This document shows positions 63,558-64,000 of a stretch of 64,000 nucleotides of DNA, one piece after another (within the stretch, counting starts at the first letter, position 1; the number at the start of each line of letters is the position of its first letter). The position numbers and the translations under genes are program-made. The notes under the pieces were generated by a model, which saw nothing but the letters and a program-made list of their open reading frames with translations, had not been told where the DNA came from and made no database searches. Origin of the DNA: DATARH01 sp036489765 (GTDB lineage Bacteria; Pseudomonadota; Alphaproteobacteria; ATCC43930; CGMCC-115725); contig DASXFE010000001.1 in NCBI GenBank assembly GCA_036489765.1, forward strand, positions 32,820 to 96,819, read 5' to 3'.

Positions 63558-64000
63558 GTCGCCGTCTGGGTCAGGTAGCCGAGCATTTCGTCGACATTCT
63601 TGGCGGCCTGGGTGTTGAGCTCGTAGGCGCGCTGGGTCGCGATCATGTCGATCATCTCGTCGACGACCGAGACGTTTGACCCTTCGAGATAGCCCTGGGC
63701 GATCGAGCCGAGCCCGTTCTGGGTCGGCGTGCCGGTGATCGGCGAACCGGACGCCTGGGTCTGCGTCGCGAGGTTACTGCCCATGTTCTGCAGGCCCGCC
63801 GGATTGATGAAATTGGCGAGCTGGATCAGGCCGACCTGAGACGGGTTGGTCTGGCCTGCGATCTGTGCGCTGACGGTGCCGTCGGTGCCGATCGTGATGC
63901 TGGTCGCGCCGCGCGGGATGGTGATCGGCGGCTGCAGCGTGTTGCCGCTGGCCGTAACGACCTGCCCCGTTGAGCTGATCTGGAAGCTGCCGTCGCGGGT
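63554..64000 (-). CDS. flgG: FlgG, distal rod protein (N-terminus outside window)
   Basis: The frame is open from the window edge and gives the last 148 residues. They start TRDGSFQISSTGQVV and end with the rod/hook-family C-terminus (GYLEGSNVSVVDEMIDMIATQRAYELNTQAAKNVDEMLGYL). IPRGATSITIGTDGTVSAQ and VGLIQLANFINPAGLQ are typical of FlgG. Distal rod structural protein. Confidence 0.96.
   Translation of the reverse strand, partial: TRDGSFQISSTGQVVTASGNTLQPPITIPRGATSITIGTDGTVSAQIAGQTNPSQVGLIQLANFINPAGLQNMGSNLATQTQASGSPITGTPTQNGLGSIAQGYLEGSNVSVVDEMIDMIATQRAYELNTQAAKNVDEMLGYLTQTAT

Overview
This window looks like chromosomal DNA of a high-GC, flagellated alphaproteobacterium, plausibly Rhodospirillales-like. 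That placement rests on base composition, protein style and gene types only; no rRNA marker is present. No tRNA, rRNA, CRISPR array, IS element or prophage was recognised. Most genes are tightly packed, often with ATGA or TGATG overlaps, and many intergenic gaps carry GC-rich hairpins or short dispersed repeats.

Region 1 (1-6 kb) holds the end of a protein built from two copies of one domain, coupled to a thiamine-diphosphate enzyme of the acetolactate synthase family. Convergent to this is leuA, whose leader has a good sigma70-type promoter and a possibly leaderless 15-codon ORF. A split REC / EAL pair for cyclic-di-GMP signalling follows. Region 2 (6-13 kb) has an SDR with an altered active site, an RlpA-like envelope protein, a Wza-type polysaccharide export lipoprotein, a GT4 glycosyltransferase and an RTX-like repeat protein, together suggesting surface or matrix functions.

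Region 3 (13-25 kb) looks like a catabolic island: a Rieske ferredoxin, three amidohydrolases (one probably Tat-exported), two luciferase-like flavin monooxygenases and a complete ABC importer with a fused permease. Its last gene is a small HiPIP-type iron-sulfur protein. That gene appears to start at a CTG codon overlapping the stop of the Tat amidohydrolase, so the pair looks translationally coupled.

Region 4 (25-42 kb) is mixed: a trypsin-like protease, an MFS pump with a divergent AraC regulator, a Ddn-family protein, an SDR, PBP1A, two tandem DHA2 drug exporters, a ketopantoate-reductase-like enzyme, a small membrane protein of lower GC, a quinone reductase-like enzyme, a Prx5 peroxiredoxin and ClpB. 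Region 5 (42-48.7 kb) has a protein with seven 47-residue TPR-like repeats, a small secreted protein, an RpfC-like hybrid sensor that has lost its phospho-acceptor histidines, and a double-HTH regulator.

Region 6 (48.7-64 kb) is a late flagellar block read on the minus strand in the order flgG-flgH-flgI-flgJ-(flgN-like)-flgK-flgL-(giant sulfotransferase/glycosyltransferase)-fliC-fliD-fliS-flgM. It encodes rod, rings, hook-filament junctions, filament, cap, chaperones and the anti-sigma28 factor. The 1274-residue multidomain enzyme between flgL and fliC is the best candidate for a flagellin-modifying enzyme. The FlgJ here carries both the rod-binding and the muramidase domain.
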